Position numbers and translations under genes: made by a program. Source: Tieghemiomyces parasiticus (Eukaryota; Kickxellomycota; Dimargaritomycetes; Dimargaritales; Dimargaritaceae). From it: 64,000 nt of DNA. The notes under the pieces are model-generated. The model searched no databases and was not told the origin of the DNA. It saw only the letters and a program-made list of their open reading frames with translations. Of this stretch, positions 10,206 through 21,182 are shown one piece after another (position 1 is the first letter of the stretch; every line of letters starts with the position of its first letter). The stretch spans positions 1-64,000 of the forward strand of contig JANBPT010000084.1 of the NCBI GenBank assembly GCA_027575765.1, written 5' to 3'.

Positions 10206-12957
10206 TTAATCAGACATGTCACCGTCGTCCACGTCAGATTCGGCGTCCGGGGGAAGGTGGAGGTTGAAGCGGCCCAGCATATTCCCCGCGGGACCTGGTA
10301 GGCCCTGCTGCGCCTTGAACGAGGCGAGGATGTTCTTGACCAAATTGAGGTCCACATCGACCGGGGCGTCCATCTCCTCTGCGTCGACCGTGGCTGTAGG
10401 ACGTCGTTCGAAGGATTCGCCCACTTTTGTACCGGCCAGTTCACTGTCCATGGCCCCCATCACCGTATCCAGCCCCAGCTCCGGGTCCTCAGGTTCGGAC
10501 TCGGCCTTGGCAAACTGTACCCGTTTCTCGGTCGGCTCTCGGCTGGTATCGGTGGCGGGCGTTGGTAGTGGAGCACCTAGTAAGCCGGGGAGGAGAGGGT
10601 GGCAATTGGTGGCAGGGGGAGGAGGCAAACATAGATAATGCATTGGGATGAGTGATTAAACCTAATAGATTAGAGATACCAGCCAAGCGGCGGACCCTTG
10701 GGATGTGACAAAGGTGTGCTAGTGCATACTTACCAAGGGCTCGCTCCAAGGTTGCGAAGAAGAGAGTTGGATCAAAGCTAAGTGGCGCATCCGAGGAGCC
10801 GTCTTCGACCACCGAGCTACCAAACGGGGGCTGCGAGGGTAAGTCACCCCACTCTGTCTCCTCGTCGTCCCCGTTGGAACCTTCACTATCAGACCGCTCG
10901 CTGCGTGATACAGGGGGTAGGGTCCAAAGATTTAAGCGGGGTCAATATATAGATATATATAGACAGTTAGTCGCCCATACCAACCTAGTCTGCTTACCGG
11001 CCCCGATTATGTACCCATCCATTACCCCCAACAAGTATCCTTTTTTTTTCCAACGACCAACTTACTTCTCAAATTCCGCACCGGCAAGCCCCGCGTCACG
11101 ATCCAGAAACGCCTGGAACTGGTCGACCATGTCCGCCATATTGAATGCCTCGCTTAGCTCGGGACCGGTCGGCACCGCGTGGGTGCGTGATTGACTGGCA
11201 CCTACCGCCTCGAAGGCTTCGCTTTCCTGTTGTCGGGATAAATAATGATGGGAGAAAAAAAGTAATGGATCGCGTTAAGGCCCGCCGAGAATGGTATTGA
11301 AAGGGAAATGAAAGATAATTATTTCTCACACTGCAGAGTTCCTAGTCGGCTCCCAATAATAATTTTTCTTCAAACCCCGTTCCTAGTGTCCTGTTGCCAC
11401 GTACTACCACCTACTTTTAGCCGGTCCACGTTCTCCTGCTGCTTGCGAAGAACCTCATCAAGGTGGTCTGGATGCACGTACATCCAGGCGTCGCTGTCGT
11501 CCTTCGGAATCAAATCTGCCGTTAGGGTATCTACTGGCACGAGCGGTTGCTGCAACAGCCCATGAATCTGACAGATGGTGGTATCGCCGGCATCCAGGTC
11601 GTCAGGACTATCGGGTACAGCACAGAAGGGGTAAAGGTGAGCAGTTTTTTGTTTTGCTTGTTTTTTGTTTTTTTAAAATAAAGGTCAGTCCATAAGCGAG
11701 AGTGGATTAGGTAACTGTCATGACAGCCCTATCGCATCCGCAGCCGTGATGTGGTGGGCAACAGGGCATAAATTCTTACCTTCTCTGCTCCGTGCCGGAT
11801 GGCGGGGCCATGCGCCGCTCGAATTCGTTGCGGGCCGCTGTCTCCTTGGCCTGGTACAACTGTGATCCGGGTCGCTCGTCGCCAAAATACCCCTTGTCCT
11901 CCAGACGCTGCCGGTACTCCTCCCACCGGGTGGCCTGTCGCCGCTCGGCCGCCTCCGTGTGGAGTTGATCGGGCAGACCGGGGTCGGTGAGGTCCCGGCC
12001 ACGGCAGACAATCTCGAAGCCGCAGGCGAGTTTGGCACCGACTTCCCGTTCGCGCTCGGTGGGGAGCGTACGGGAGGCCCCGTCACTGTCGTCGCTGTCA
12101 AAAATTTTGGGCAGTACAAAGGCTTGGCCGACGGTCTGGGCATACATAGTACGAGTCCACCGCACCGTCGCAAGGACCCCGGAGGCCGGTGGGAACTGCC
12201 GCATGTCGCGGCAGAGGCGAAGGGCCACGGGGTCGCGTAGGTAGAATGCCTCGACAGCCGCAGCCAGCAGTTGTGGCTGATGGTACAGCAAGTGGGCCAC
12301 TCGGTGTGGGACGTAGCATCGGGTACGAAACTGGCTGTGGGCGCGGATTGCCCTCGGGTAGTCCACGAGCCGGGCAAACACGGCCCGTTGTACCGCGTCG
12401 GATGCCCGTGTCGCGCTTGGCTCCGTGGCCAGGACCGTCAGTCCCTCTGAGAGGGTCAGATCCGTCTCCTCGGTGCCGTGGTCAGTGGAGGATGTCCCCG
12501 ACTGAATAATGTGGAGGTCGCCTCGGTAGAGATACACACGGTGGGCGCTATTTTGTGGGGTTAACCACTCCGGGATGGCCTCGGCAGCCTCGATGAGCAG
12601 AAACTGACCGTCACTGTCGGTCACCGTCACCACAAGCTGCGGGTACGTGGTGCTAAGCCGCCGCAGAAGGAATACAATGAACCATTCGTCCTCCAGACAG
12701 TCACCAAAGGCCGTGCGACCCGAGAGTACCGGGCGGAAGGCACGGCCGGGGCCATCCGGATGGGCAGTCAAGCGGAATGGCGCCTTCTGCCAGAGGTAGT
12801 CGGCGGTGTAAGGCGCAAGCAGGGCCTCGACCTGGTCGAGAAGGTCCGCAGGCGATGGGAGTGGGTCGGCACCTTGGGCCTTGTCGTCTGGTACGCGGTA
12901 GATCTCGTAGGTGACCGTGTCCTCCGGGATCACCTGGTGAGCAAAGATGTTCTCCAT
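10206..12957 (-). CDS. ECD: Ecdysoneless (ECD/SGT1) family protein
   Basis: Five minus-strand exons are proposed: 12957-11780, 11607-11415, 11226-11066, 10900-10734, 10576-10206, giving 689 residues (human ECD is 644). All introns (157-188 nt) are GT-AG with matching phases. The N-terminal half carries the family landmarks EDTVTYEIYRVP, FGDCLEDEWFIVFLLRRL, FLLIEAAEAIPEWL, AVEAFYLRDPVALRLCRDM and AKLACGFEIVC. The C-terminus has the other conserved block, DVDLNLVKNILASFKAQQG, just before the stop, with acidic low-complexity linkers between. ECD proteins act in pre-mRNA splicing (U5 snRNP/PRPF8 stability) and with the R2TP chaperone; acidic segments are typical. The role here is inferred from the family. 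A minus-strand TATAAGAG occurs at 13407-13414, 450 bp upstream, but is unproven as a promoter. Confidence 0.9.
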
Positions 12958-15059
12958 GCTGTCAGTTGCGAGGGCGGGCTAGGCCGTTAGGAATAGAATT
13001 AGTGACAAGGGCCAAGGCAGAAAGGGAGGTGCAGGACGCCATGGCGCTTGTTAGACCATGCTCACTACCTCTCAGTCAATTTCCGTGCCGACTGCAGGTG
13101 GCCTAGTACCCTGTCTTCGCAACATCGTACTGCGGATCTCGGTGATTTCGGTTGGCTCCTTCCAGCCACGATGGACCTCTGCAGGGCCATTGCTAAGTAC
13201 AGCCCAAGGTCGCGCGTGACGCCGCGCTCCCTTCGGGGCAGGGTGAGCTGTGAAATCCACCCTGGTCGCTGTTTATTTCCTCCGAGTGAATACGATAAAA
13301 GCGTGTGTACGCTCAAGACAGCGGGTGTTCCGCAGGCCGTCGGCGTGTGATCGTACCGTGACGTGTTTCATCGCAGTATGCGGAAGGCCTTGGGACTTGC
13401 CTCGCCTCTTATAGTAATAGCTGATTAAGTCCACCGCCTGGTCCCACGACCCATCGATACGAATCTTGGCATACGGCAGCTTAAGCAGTTGCGAGGGATC
13501 AAGCTCTTAGGCTAGTCACTGAAAACGCTGAGGGGGGGGGCACCAGCCGCCTAAACGGTTGGCAGATGGATCGACCGGGGCACCTCGCATCGGGCTTCCC
13601 ATGTCCTCAGGCCAGTACACGCTCTCTAGTGTCTATGCCGTCCCTCCCACGCTTCTGGCCGCTGTATGCTACATGGGGACGGAGTCCACCTGGTTGCTGG
13701 GCACCATCCGCATACAGGCCCTAAGGTCGCTAGGGCTGGGACCGTTGCTACGTGCGCCCAGGAAAAGGGAGGCGTCACCGCCAAAGTAAGCCGGCTGGAT
13801 CAGGAGGTGGCGTTGGCCGATCTGGCGGGGTGGGCTCCTCCCCACTGGCACAGTGCCGAAGCCGTAAGCACAGCGCCTACAAAACTAGACACCGCACCCA
13901 GCCCCCCTACCGCCGCGGCGACGGCCTGCCTTGCCAGGTACAATCAACTACAACGTCTGCTGCCATTGAGTGCAAGGTGGGCGATGTTAGGCCCGTAGCC
14001 CTGTAAAGTAGCGGTATCGCGCCTGATCGTCGCGCGAACCTGATAGGTTGGGTTGGGGGAGCAGCAGAGGCTGCCAGAGCGTGACGGTGGCGGCCCGACG
14101 GGGTAGCACAGCTACGGGCTGCCGGTTGCTCGGTTGCACCAGCGATATCCAGCAGCAACGCGGAAGGGAACAGTGGGGTTGGCGAGGGAGTGGGAGAATT
14201 CGGTAAGCCTGTCCGGCTGATATCCTCTAGACCCACTGCCTGCCCTACGCGACGTCCAAGTGACACAACCAATATACCCTGCGGGTGGAGAGCAGGCTGT
14301 CCGAGCGGCCCGGCCGGGGTCTCCCGATGGGGAGCCAGTCGGCCAGTAATCCCTCTGGGCAAGTGCTGCTGACACCGAGGCCTGCCTGCCGGTACGGAAG
14401 TAGGGTGACGACGAGAGAGGGTATCAGGCCATCGGCTGGAGGGCCGGCCTGTCACCGCCGGCGACCTTGCGACCAGGTCTCCCCACGTTGTCCTCCGCCT
14501 CGGCAGTCTATCCATATATGGGCCCCCCACGGGGGCGTTCACAGGTGACGCTGTAGCACAGCTGACTATTAACCCCCCCCATCCTCTCACTGCCCCTCAC
14601 AGCCGATCCAGGGCATGTGGATAGACCAGACAGGCCCTGGTAACCTCCGCCGGCCAGTCATGCGTGGTGCCTGTCCAACGTGGCTGGTTGGCCCACAACC
14701 CGGCTGAGGGAGGGGGAAGCGGCCAAGGGCACCTACGCAGCTACCCTAGAGAGAGCTTCCTCCCCAGCGACGGAGGAGGAAGGGCAGGCGTCTTATCGGA
14801 CACCATCGCGCACAGCCCGGGTATAGCGCACGCCAGTTAGCGGCTGCGCGTACAAACGAAAGCCTGAAGGGAAAGAGACATATCCAATTGCGGCGGGGAG
14901 ACCGAGGTTCAATTGAGCCCATGAAAGCCCCGCCCAGGTTTGGGAGGGGACGGGTGGCGGCACCAGCCTCCCCACCGCATTATCCGTTGCGCGCCTACCG
15001 CCGCAATGCATACAAGCACGATCCTTTTGAGACACCGAGGCGATTCCCACTAGCCGGAC

Positions 15060-15066
15060 TATATAA
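15060..15066 (+). promoter_or_regulatory. TATA-like box, distal TPS2 promoter candidate
   Basis: TATATAA, followed about 50 bp later by some 120 bp of pyrimidine-rich sequence of the kind seen before most start codons here, and then by a donor-like GTAAGA at 15238. Confidence 0.3.
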
Positions 15067-15986
15067 CGCCGGAGTGCCGCCCCGGGTCCATTGGCATGTC
15101 ATATTAACTGTATCTTTCCATATCTCTCGGTCCGTCGGCCTGTGCCCCGCTTTCCCTCTTCGCCTTAGCTATCCTGCTTACTCGTTCTCAACTCCCCCTC
15201 CCTTTTCCATACTATTCCAACCCAATTTCCACGATAAGGTAAGATTCCTCCCCATAGACTTGAGGGTTGAGAACAAGGATCGATGCTAGGTCTTCCCTTT
15301 CGACCCCGGAGGATCGGCCAAATGCTCGGACCGCCTCTACCTCCTGCCAAACTGCCACCAACAGCTCCCCCGCATTGTCTCCCACGTCATCGACGGGGCC
15401 TACCAGTGACTGGCCAGGCGATTTATAGCCAGCCTATAGCGATGGGCGGATAAGCTGAGAACCTGCAGGTCCGCCCAGACACTCTCACTGCACCTCCCCA
15501 ACTTTACCCCCTCCCCACTGCGTCCTACTTGCCCTGCGCGTGTGCGGAAGACAGTGTCAGGGTAGCTCTGCTTGACTTGACCATTTTTAATCTGGTTGGT
15601 GTCGTAGCCCCCCTCCCTTTTTAATTCAAGGGCCGTTGTAAAACAGCGGAGCAGGACGACACCATTCCTGAGAAGCCGATGATGCCCTATCCTTGAGTGT
15701 CTGCGTTTCCCCTATATCCAACAAAGAGCCTACCCACGATCGACCCCGTTGCCGGTGGCCATGGTCATTAGGGAGGAGGACACGCGGGTGGCGGGGAGGG
15801 GAGGTGCGGTAGGGCACCTAGAATGGACCATGTCATCAACGAAGGCCGCTTGGCCCTGTGCATGACGTCGTACATAACGGGTTGGCTCTCACTTGTTGCC
15901 GCTACTTGGTTGCCAGTTCCTGGGACCGCCGATGAGGTTGGCGAACGATTAATGTACGTCACCTGCGTCTCAGGCCCTGCCGGCTT

Positions 15987-15993
15987 TATAAAT
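15987..15993 (+). promoter_or_regulatory. TATA box, proximal TPS2 promoter candidate
   Basis: TATAAAT, immediately followed by a C/T-rich stretch from 15998. It lies 585 bp before the TPS2 ATG. Confidence 0.35.
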
Positions 15994-16571
15994 CAGGCCG
16001 AACCCCCCTCCCTCCCTCCCTTTCCCTTTCCTATTCCGCTCTTCTGGTACTCCAGTCTCTCTACCCTGCTTCTCCCCTATTTTTATCCCTTTTTCCGCCC
16101 GGCGGTCTCCTCTTACTTCATTGGGACGTTGGACCCTGGACTCACCCCCCACTCTCCTATAACCTTACGTCTGACTAATAACTTGCGCTACGTCCGCCCC
16201 CTCGCCCATTGTGCCGCTGACAACTTCCTAGGCGGTAACATAGGCATCGCCCAGTGTCCTCCCGGGAACGATCGCTGCATTCCAACTGCCGTTTCTCTCG
16301 TGACGTTAGCCTACCCGTGCTCCTCCTCCTTGTAAAAAGGCCGTCCTTTCTACCCCCCTCTCCCTCCCCCACTCGCACGCTCACATCCGGTACCTGCTCT
16401 GGCCTGATTGTGCACCAAAGGGGTACCCTGACCGTTACACTCTTGTGCCACCTTTCCATTTAAAAGTACGAATCGCCGTCACTTGCTCAACTAGCCACAG
16501 TCGAATCTCCAAATTCCACCTTCCCACCCGACGCATACCTCCTTCCATCCTTCCACTTGGCGGACCTAGTC

Positions 16572-19094
16572 ATGACTAACGTCACTTTCTCGGGCGACCC
16601 GGCCATCAGCCCCAACATACCGCCACCCATGCGCCGTACCCGCACGGCCGTGGACACCAAGGCCACCCGCGTCATCTCCGTGACCCACTACCTGCCCTAC
16701 ATCTGCGCCCTACAGAAGCGGTCCGAAGGGGAGGGTTCCTCTCCCGGCTCCGCCACATCCACGCCCGGCAGCGGCCCCCTCCACCCGCACGATAATGAGT
16801 CTACTCTGTCCAGCGATGTCGCCGGACCCGCTGCCTCGGCAGACGCCGACCAGTACGTCTGGTCGTTCAGCCGCCGCCGCGGTCACACTGCAATGTACGC
16901 CGGCATCCGCTCCCTACAGGCCGATAACCCCGAGTCGGTGCACATTGGCAGCATCGGGCAGTACGTGGACGCCGACGGCCAGCGGCGCTACCCAGACCTG
17001 CTCCCGGAGTCCCTGCGGAACCACCTCCGCGAGGTGTTTGTCCAGGACAAGCAGTGTATCCCTGTCTTCCTCCCCAAGAAGCAGGCCTATGGCCACTACG
17101 AGGGTTACTGCAAGTCCGACCTGTGGCCCCTTCTGCACTACATTCCTTGGGACAACGTGGCCGACCCGCGCAAGAACGTCAGCTACTGGAACGATTACCT
17201 GGCTGTGAACCAGGTGTACGCCCAGGCCGTCCTTGACACCTACCGTGAGGGCGACATTATCTGGATCCACGACTACCATCTCCTCTTAGTCCCCCAACTG
17301 CTGCGCCAGGCCCTTCCGGGCGCCACCATCGGGTTCTTTTTGCATGCGCCCTTCCCCAGCTCGGAACTCTTCCGCGCCCTCCCGCGCCGCAAGGAGATTT
17401 TGGAGGGCCTGCTGGGCGCCAGCGAGATTGGGTTCCAAACCTACTCGTACTCGCGCCATTTCATCAGCAGCTGTACTCGTGTCTTGGGTCTCGAATCCAC
17501 CCCCAAGGGTGTCGACTACCACGGCGGGTTGGTGCCTGTCGGTATCTTTCCCATCGGTATCGACGTGGAGAGCGTCCAGGCTAGCCGATCCAAGCCCGCG
17601 GTGGGCGTCAAGATGAAGCTCATCCAGGAGATGTACGCCGGCAAGAAGATCATCATTGGCCGCGACAAGCTGGACGAGGTCACCGGTATCGTGCAAAAGT
17701 TTAAGGCCTTTGAAAAATTCCTTGAGAAGTACCCCGAATGGCGCGACCGTGTGGTGCTCATCCAGGTCACTTCACCGCCCAAGACGGAATCCCCGCGCCT
17801 CGAGTCGCGCGTGTCGGAACTGGTCACCCGCATCAACAGCACCTACGGCAGCCTTGAGTTCACCCCCATCCACCACCACAGCGCCTTCCTCGACCGCGAC
17901 GAGTACTATGCCCTGCTCAACATTGCTGCGCTGGGCCTCATTACCTCAGTGCGCGATGGCATGAACACCACCTCCCACGAATTTGTGGTGTGCCAGCAGG
18001 AGCGTCACAGTCCCCTGATCCTCAGCGAGTTCACGGGGACCGCCAGCTCGCTCAGCGCTGCCATCCTGGTCAACCCCTGGGACTACGTGGGCGTGGCCGA
18101 CGCCATTCACGAGGCCCTCAGCATGTCCGAAGAGGATAAGCTCACCAAGCACACCCAGCTCTACAACTATGTGGTCAGCCATGACGCCAAGTTCTGGGTG
18201 CGTTCCTTCCTTAACGAGATTTGCTCCAGCGAGCTGGCCGCCGAGATGTCACACGTGACCTCCGGTCTTGACGTCGATCTCACCGTGGCCCAGTACCGCC
18301 GTGCCGCCCGCCGGCTCATCTGTCTCGACTACGATGGCACCCTATCCCCCATTGTCAAGAACCCGTCTGACGCCCTGCCCCCGCCAGCTATGCTGGACGC
18401 TCTCGCCACGCTAACTGCCAACCCGGCCAACTCGATTTGGGTGGTCTCGGGCCGCGATCAGGCCTTCCTCGAACAGCACCTAGGCCACCTGCCCAAGTTG
18501 GGACTGAGCGCCGAGCATGGCTGCTTCATCAAAGCCCCTGGCGGCCAGTGGACCAACTTCACCGAGAACTTGGACCTGAGCTGGAAGGCCGACGTACTCC
18601 AGATCTTTAAATACTACGAGGAGCGCACCCCGGGCTCCCTCGTTGAGGTCAAAAAGTGCGCCGTTACCTGGCACTACCGGAATGCCGACCCCGAGTACGG
18701 CGTATTCCAGGCCAACGAGTGCCAGAACCACCTCGAGAACAACGTGGTGTCGAAGCTGCCCGTCGAGATCCTGGTGGGAAAGAAGAACCTGGAGGTGCGC
18801 CCCAAGGCCATCAACAAGGGCGAGATCGTCAAGCGCCTCTGGGCAGCTCAGGACAATTGTGGGTTCGTGTTTTGCGCGGGCGACGACAAGACCGATGAGG
18901 ACATGTTCCGCGCCTTACGCAAGATTCAGCTCAAGTTGACTGACGACCGCAAGAACGGTATCTTCAACGTCACCGTAGGGTCTAACCTCAAGAAGACCAT
19001 GGCCTCTTGGCACGTACCCGAGACGGAGGATATCGTCAACTGTCTGGTCGAGTTGGCGGCGGCGGAGAAGCAGGAGGATACGCGGATCAACTAG
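16572..19094 (+). CDS. TPS2: Trehalose-6-phosphate phosphatase (TPS2) with GT20 domain
   Basis: Single exon, 840 residues (budding yeast Tps2 is 896). It dephosphorylates trehalose 6-phosphate to trehalose (EC 3.1.3.12) in the cytosolic trehalose synthase complex. The N-terminal two thirds is a glycosyltransferase-20 fold (IIWIHDYHLLLVPQLLRQ, FFLHAPFPSSELFR, VGRDKLDEVTG-like IIIGRDKLDEVTG, TSVRDGMNTTSHE). The active synthase motif DRLDYIKG is DKLDEVTG here, so a substrate-contacting Lys is replaced. This matches the non-catalytic GT20 domain of Tps2 proteins. The C-terminal HAD phosphatase has motif I DYDGT (Asp586, Asp588), VVSGRD, and the GDDKTDEDMFRAL motif, all intact. The start is taken at 16572 because the frame has no earlier ATG. 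Trehalose synthesis protects spores and stressed cells; stress regulation is plausible but not shown. Confidence 0.95.
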   Translation: MTNVTFSGDPAISPNIPPPMRRTRTAVDTKATRVISVTHYLPYICALQKRSEGEGSSPGSATSTPGSGPLHPHDNESTLSSDVAGPAASADADQYVWSFSRRRGHTAMYAGIRSLQADNPESVHIGSIGQYVDADGQRRYPDLLPESLRNHLREVFVQDKQCIPVFLPKKQAYGHYEGYCKSDLWPLLHYIPWDNVADPRKNVSYWNDYLAVNQVYAQAVLDTYREGDIIWIHDYHLLLVPQLLRQALPGATIGFFLHAPFPSSELFRALPRRKEILEGLLGASEIGFQTYSYSRHFISSCTRVLGLESTPKGVDYHGGLVPVGIFPIGIDVESVQASRSKPAVGVKMKLIQEMYAGKKIIIGRDKLDEVTGIVQKFKAFEKFLEKYPEWRDRVVLIQVTSPPKTESPRLESRVSELVTRINSTYGSLEFTPIHHHSAFLDRDEYYALLNIAALGLITSVRDGMNTTSHEFVVCQQERHSPLILSEFTGTASSLSAAILVNPWDYVGVADAIHEALSMSEEDKLTKHTQLYNYVVSHDAKFWVRSFLNEICSSELAAEMSHVTSGLDVDLTVAQYRRAARRLICLDYDGTLSPIVKNPSDALPPPAMLDALATLTANPANSIWVVSGRDQAFLEQHLGHLPKLGLSAEHGCFIKAPGGQWTNFTENLDLSWKADVLQIFKYYEERTPGSLVEVKKCAVTWHYRNADPEYGVFQANECQNHLENNVVSKLPVEILVGKKNLEVRPKAINKGEIVKRLWAAQDNCGFVFCAGDDKTDEDMFRALRKIQLKLTDDRKNGIFNVTVGSNLKKTMASWHVPETEDIVNCLVELAAAEKQEDTRIN

Positions 19095-19829
19095 ACAGTC
19101 CCGAGCTGAGCCGTAAACCCTTCTCTTGGGTGATGTGGCCGACACGTTAGAAGTAAGGAGATTATGTACCCTCCTCCTCCTCCTCCTCCTTCCTGGGACG
19201 CTTGATACCTTGGTATTGGTCGCGGAAGTCGCTTTTATTAGGGTCTCCCGTGTCAATTGTATTTGTCCGTTTTTCTCCCATCTACTACCCCTAACCGTAC
19301 TACTCTACCTTATATCGAGCTTGCTTTAGAGCCTCTGGTCCATACCCATCTCTTTCACAAGCCCTCTCCCTATATATATATTTATATACACGTCGCCCCT
19401 CCTGTCGACACTATAAATCGGACAGTTACATAGAGCGTATACAATAGCTCATTAATACCAACCTTTGGGTGAATTTATGGTTGATCTCGCCGGTTGGCAA
19501 AAGTAGGACGGCTAGTATGGTTCGAAGTGTGTTGATTGGAGGAGGGCTTATAACCTTGCTCATTAGGTAGGGAGGCGGTAGCACGTTAACTGACTTGTCC
19601 GGAAGGGAGGGAGGAATGAGATTGGAGTAAGCGATTTACAGTATAGTGTGTGGAGTATCGGCCCCATCAAACCCATACGATGAATCATGGATACTGGGTC
19701 TAATTAAACACCTTATAAACCCCCCCCCCAGACATTCACGTTTCTGTAGCTACACCAAATGTTTACTGGAGAAAATTAACATCATCGAAGGACCAGCTGG
19801 ATCAGACTTCCCCTCTCCCTCCGATTTAT
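19095..19829. other. Convergent intergenic region TPS2 / BCKDHA
   Basis: 735 bp between two stop codons. It holds a (CCT)7 microsatellite, an alternating TATATATATATTTATATA stretch at 19371-19388 that resembles fungal 3'-end efficiency elements, and a C10 run at 19720-19729. These are probably the two 3' regions; no gene is seen. Confidence 0.6.
19170..19190 (+). repeat. (CCT)7 microsatellite
   Basis: Seven uninterrupted CCT units, 76 bp after the TPS2 stop codon and so probably in its 3' untranslated region. Confidence 0.85.
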
Positions 19830-21182
19830 CTACTCAGGCTTCGCAAAGTCGTCGACCTTGTAGTACTCGGGGTACTTCTTCAGGAGGGCCTCGACCTCAC
19901 GCTTCTGAGCTTGCAGGGCAGGGGCCATTTCCGGGGCAGCGTAGACGTCGGTGAAGGCCATTTCAACGGGGGGGAAGGTGGTGCTTTCGGCCCGGCGGAA
20001 GGCAGCCATGATGGCGTCCTTGATCTCAGCGGTAGCGGCGGCCTCGCGGGCGGCGTCCCACCAGCCGCGGTGCTCGAGCCACTTGCGCAACCGAGTGACG
20101 GGATTGTCACGCCGCTGCCATTCTTCGACCTCCTTGGCAGACCGGTAGGCCGACGAGTCGTCCGAGGTGCTGTGGTGGCTAACCCGGTAGGTCAGAGCCT
20201 CAATGAGTACGGGGCGGTTCTGTTCAACGGCCAGGGCGCGTGCCTTGCGAGTGGCATTGTAAACGGCCCAGACATCGTTACCGTCGCACCGGATAGTGTC
20301 CATACCGTAGCCAATACCGCGGCTGGCCACGCCATCCCCGCGGTACTGCTCGGCGGCCGGGGTCGAGATGGCAAACCCGTTGTTACGGCAGAAGAAGATG
20401 ACGGGACACTCCAACGTGGTGGCCATGTTGAGCGCCGCGTGGAAGTCTCCCTCGCTGGCCGCCCCGTCGCCAAAGTAGCACATGACGCACCGGCCTTCGC
20501 CCTGTCGCTTGAGCGCGTAGGCCGCCCCGGCCGCCTGTGGGATCTGGGTGGCCAAGGGCGACGAGATGGTCACGAAATGCAAGTCTCGGCTGCCGTAGTG
20601 CACGGGCATTTGACGACCGTGACTCAAGTCGCGGTGGTTACCGAAGCACTGGTCCATGATCTGGTTGAGTGTGAACCCGCGGTGTACGAGCGCCCCGGCC
20701 TCACGATACTGGCCAAACATCACGTCGCGAGGGTTGAGGGCCGCTGCGCTGCCCACGATGGCTTCCTCGCCGTAACCAGTCAAGTAGAAGCTGATGCGGC
20801 CCTGGCGCTGAGCCTCGTAGAGCACCTTGTCCATGCTCCGCACCGTCACCATGTCGCGGTAGATGCCTACAGCCAATTCTTCCGACACCTCGGGCTCGTG
20901 ACGTGGGTCAGTCACCATCCCATCCGTGTCCATAACCTGGTAGGTTGCCACCGGCTCCATGCCCTTGGTCAGCACCAGGTCTGGCGTGAAGTACGAGTTG
21001 GCTGCCCCGGGAAAGTTGGTCTTGCGGCGTGACGTATCGGCCTTCGCCTTGGCCGGGCTGGTCACTTGCTCAAGCTTGGTGGTTGTCTCCTTGGCCGTGG
21101 CCAACGGGCGACGGGCCAGGACTGGACGAGCGCTGAGGCTACGGGAGGCGCGGCCGTAGCGGGCCAACCGGAACAGGGTCAT
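19830..21182 (-). CDS. BCKDHA: 2-oxoisovalerate dehydrogenase E1 subunit alpha, mitochondrial
   Basis: Single exon, 450 residues, close to the human protein. It is the thiamine-diphosphate subunit of the branched-chain 2-oxoacid dehydrogenase complex (EC 1.2.4.4), which decarboxylates the keto acids of valine, leucine and isoleucine in the mitochondrial matrix. The first 30 residues are Arg/Ser/Ala-rich without acids, a matrix-targeting presequence. The thiamine-diphosphate motif is GDGAASEGDFHAALNMA ... NNGFAIST. The phosphorylation-loop signature HHSTSDDSSAYR, target of BCKD kinase in animals, is fully conserved, so kinase control is possible. ETFA, which receives electrons from later steps of the same pathway, is in the window but 36 kb away. 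The upstream leader is purine-rich on the plus strand, that is pyrimidine-rich on the coding strand. Confidence 0.96.
   Translation of the reverse strand: MTLFRLARYGRASRSLSARPVLARRPLATAKETTTKLEQVTSPAKAKADTSRRKTNFPGAANSYFTPDLVLTKGMEPVATYQVMDTDGMVTDPRHEPEVSEELAVGIYRDMVTVRSMDKVLYEAQRQGRISFYLTGYGEEAIVGSAAALNPRDVMFGQYREAGALVHRGFTLNQIMDQCFGNHRDLSHGRQMPVHYGSRDLHFVTISSPLATQIPQAAGAAYALKRQGEGRCVMCYFGDGAASEGDFHAALNMATTLECPVIFFCRNNGFAISTPAAEQYRGDGVASRGIGYGMDTIRCDGNDVWAVYNATRKARALAVEQNRPVLIEALTYRVSHHSTSDDSSAYRSAKEVEEWQRRDNPVTRLRKWLEHRGWWDAAREAAATAEIKDAIMAAFRRAESTTFPPVEMAFTDVYAAPEMAPALQAQKREVEALLKKYPEYYKVDDFAKPE

Larger units (their letters stand above)
12958..16571. other. Divergent intergenic region ECD / TPS2
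   Basis: 3.6 kb without a supported gene. The 227-codon frame at 13907-14590 (-) has random composition. G8 run at 13531-13538. Two TATA-like boxes at 15060 and 15987 are each followed by a pyrimidine-rich stretch (15110-15235 and 15998-16110) and could be alternative TPS2 promoters. A donor-like GGTAAGATT sits at 15237-15245, so a leader intron is possible. The last 230 bp before the ATG are C/T-rich. CCCCT and AGGGG pentamers (stress-element-like) occur, but are expected by composition. Confidence 0.55.

Noticed and set aside
13907..14590. 227-codon open frame (-) between ECD and TPS2
   Set aside because: Arg/Pro/Ser-rich random composition, frames open on both strands in the same place, and no recognisable motif; typical of GC-rich noncoding DNA.
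14889..14925. GGTTCAATT resembling a tRNA B box
   Set aside because: No A box or cloverleaf stems could be formed at the proper distance.
15823..16335. 170-codon open frame (+) upstream of TPS2
   Set aside because: Coincides with the proximal TATA box and pyrimidine-rich leader; no protein family recognised.
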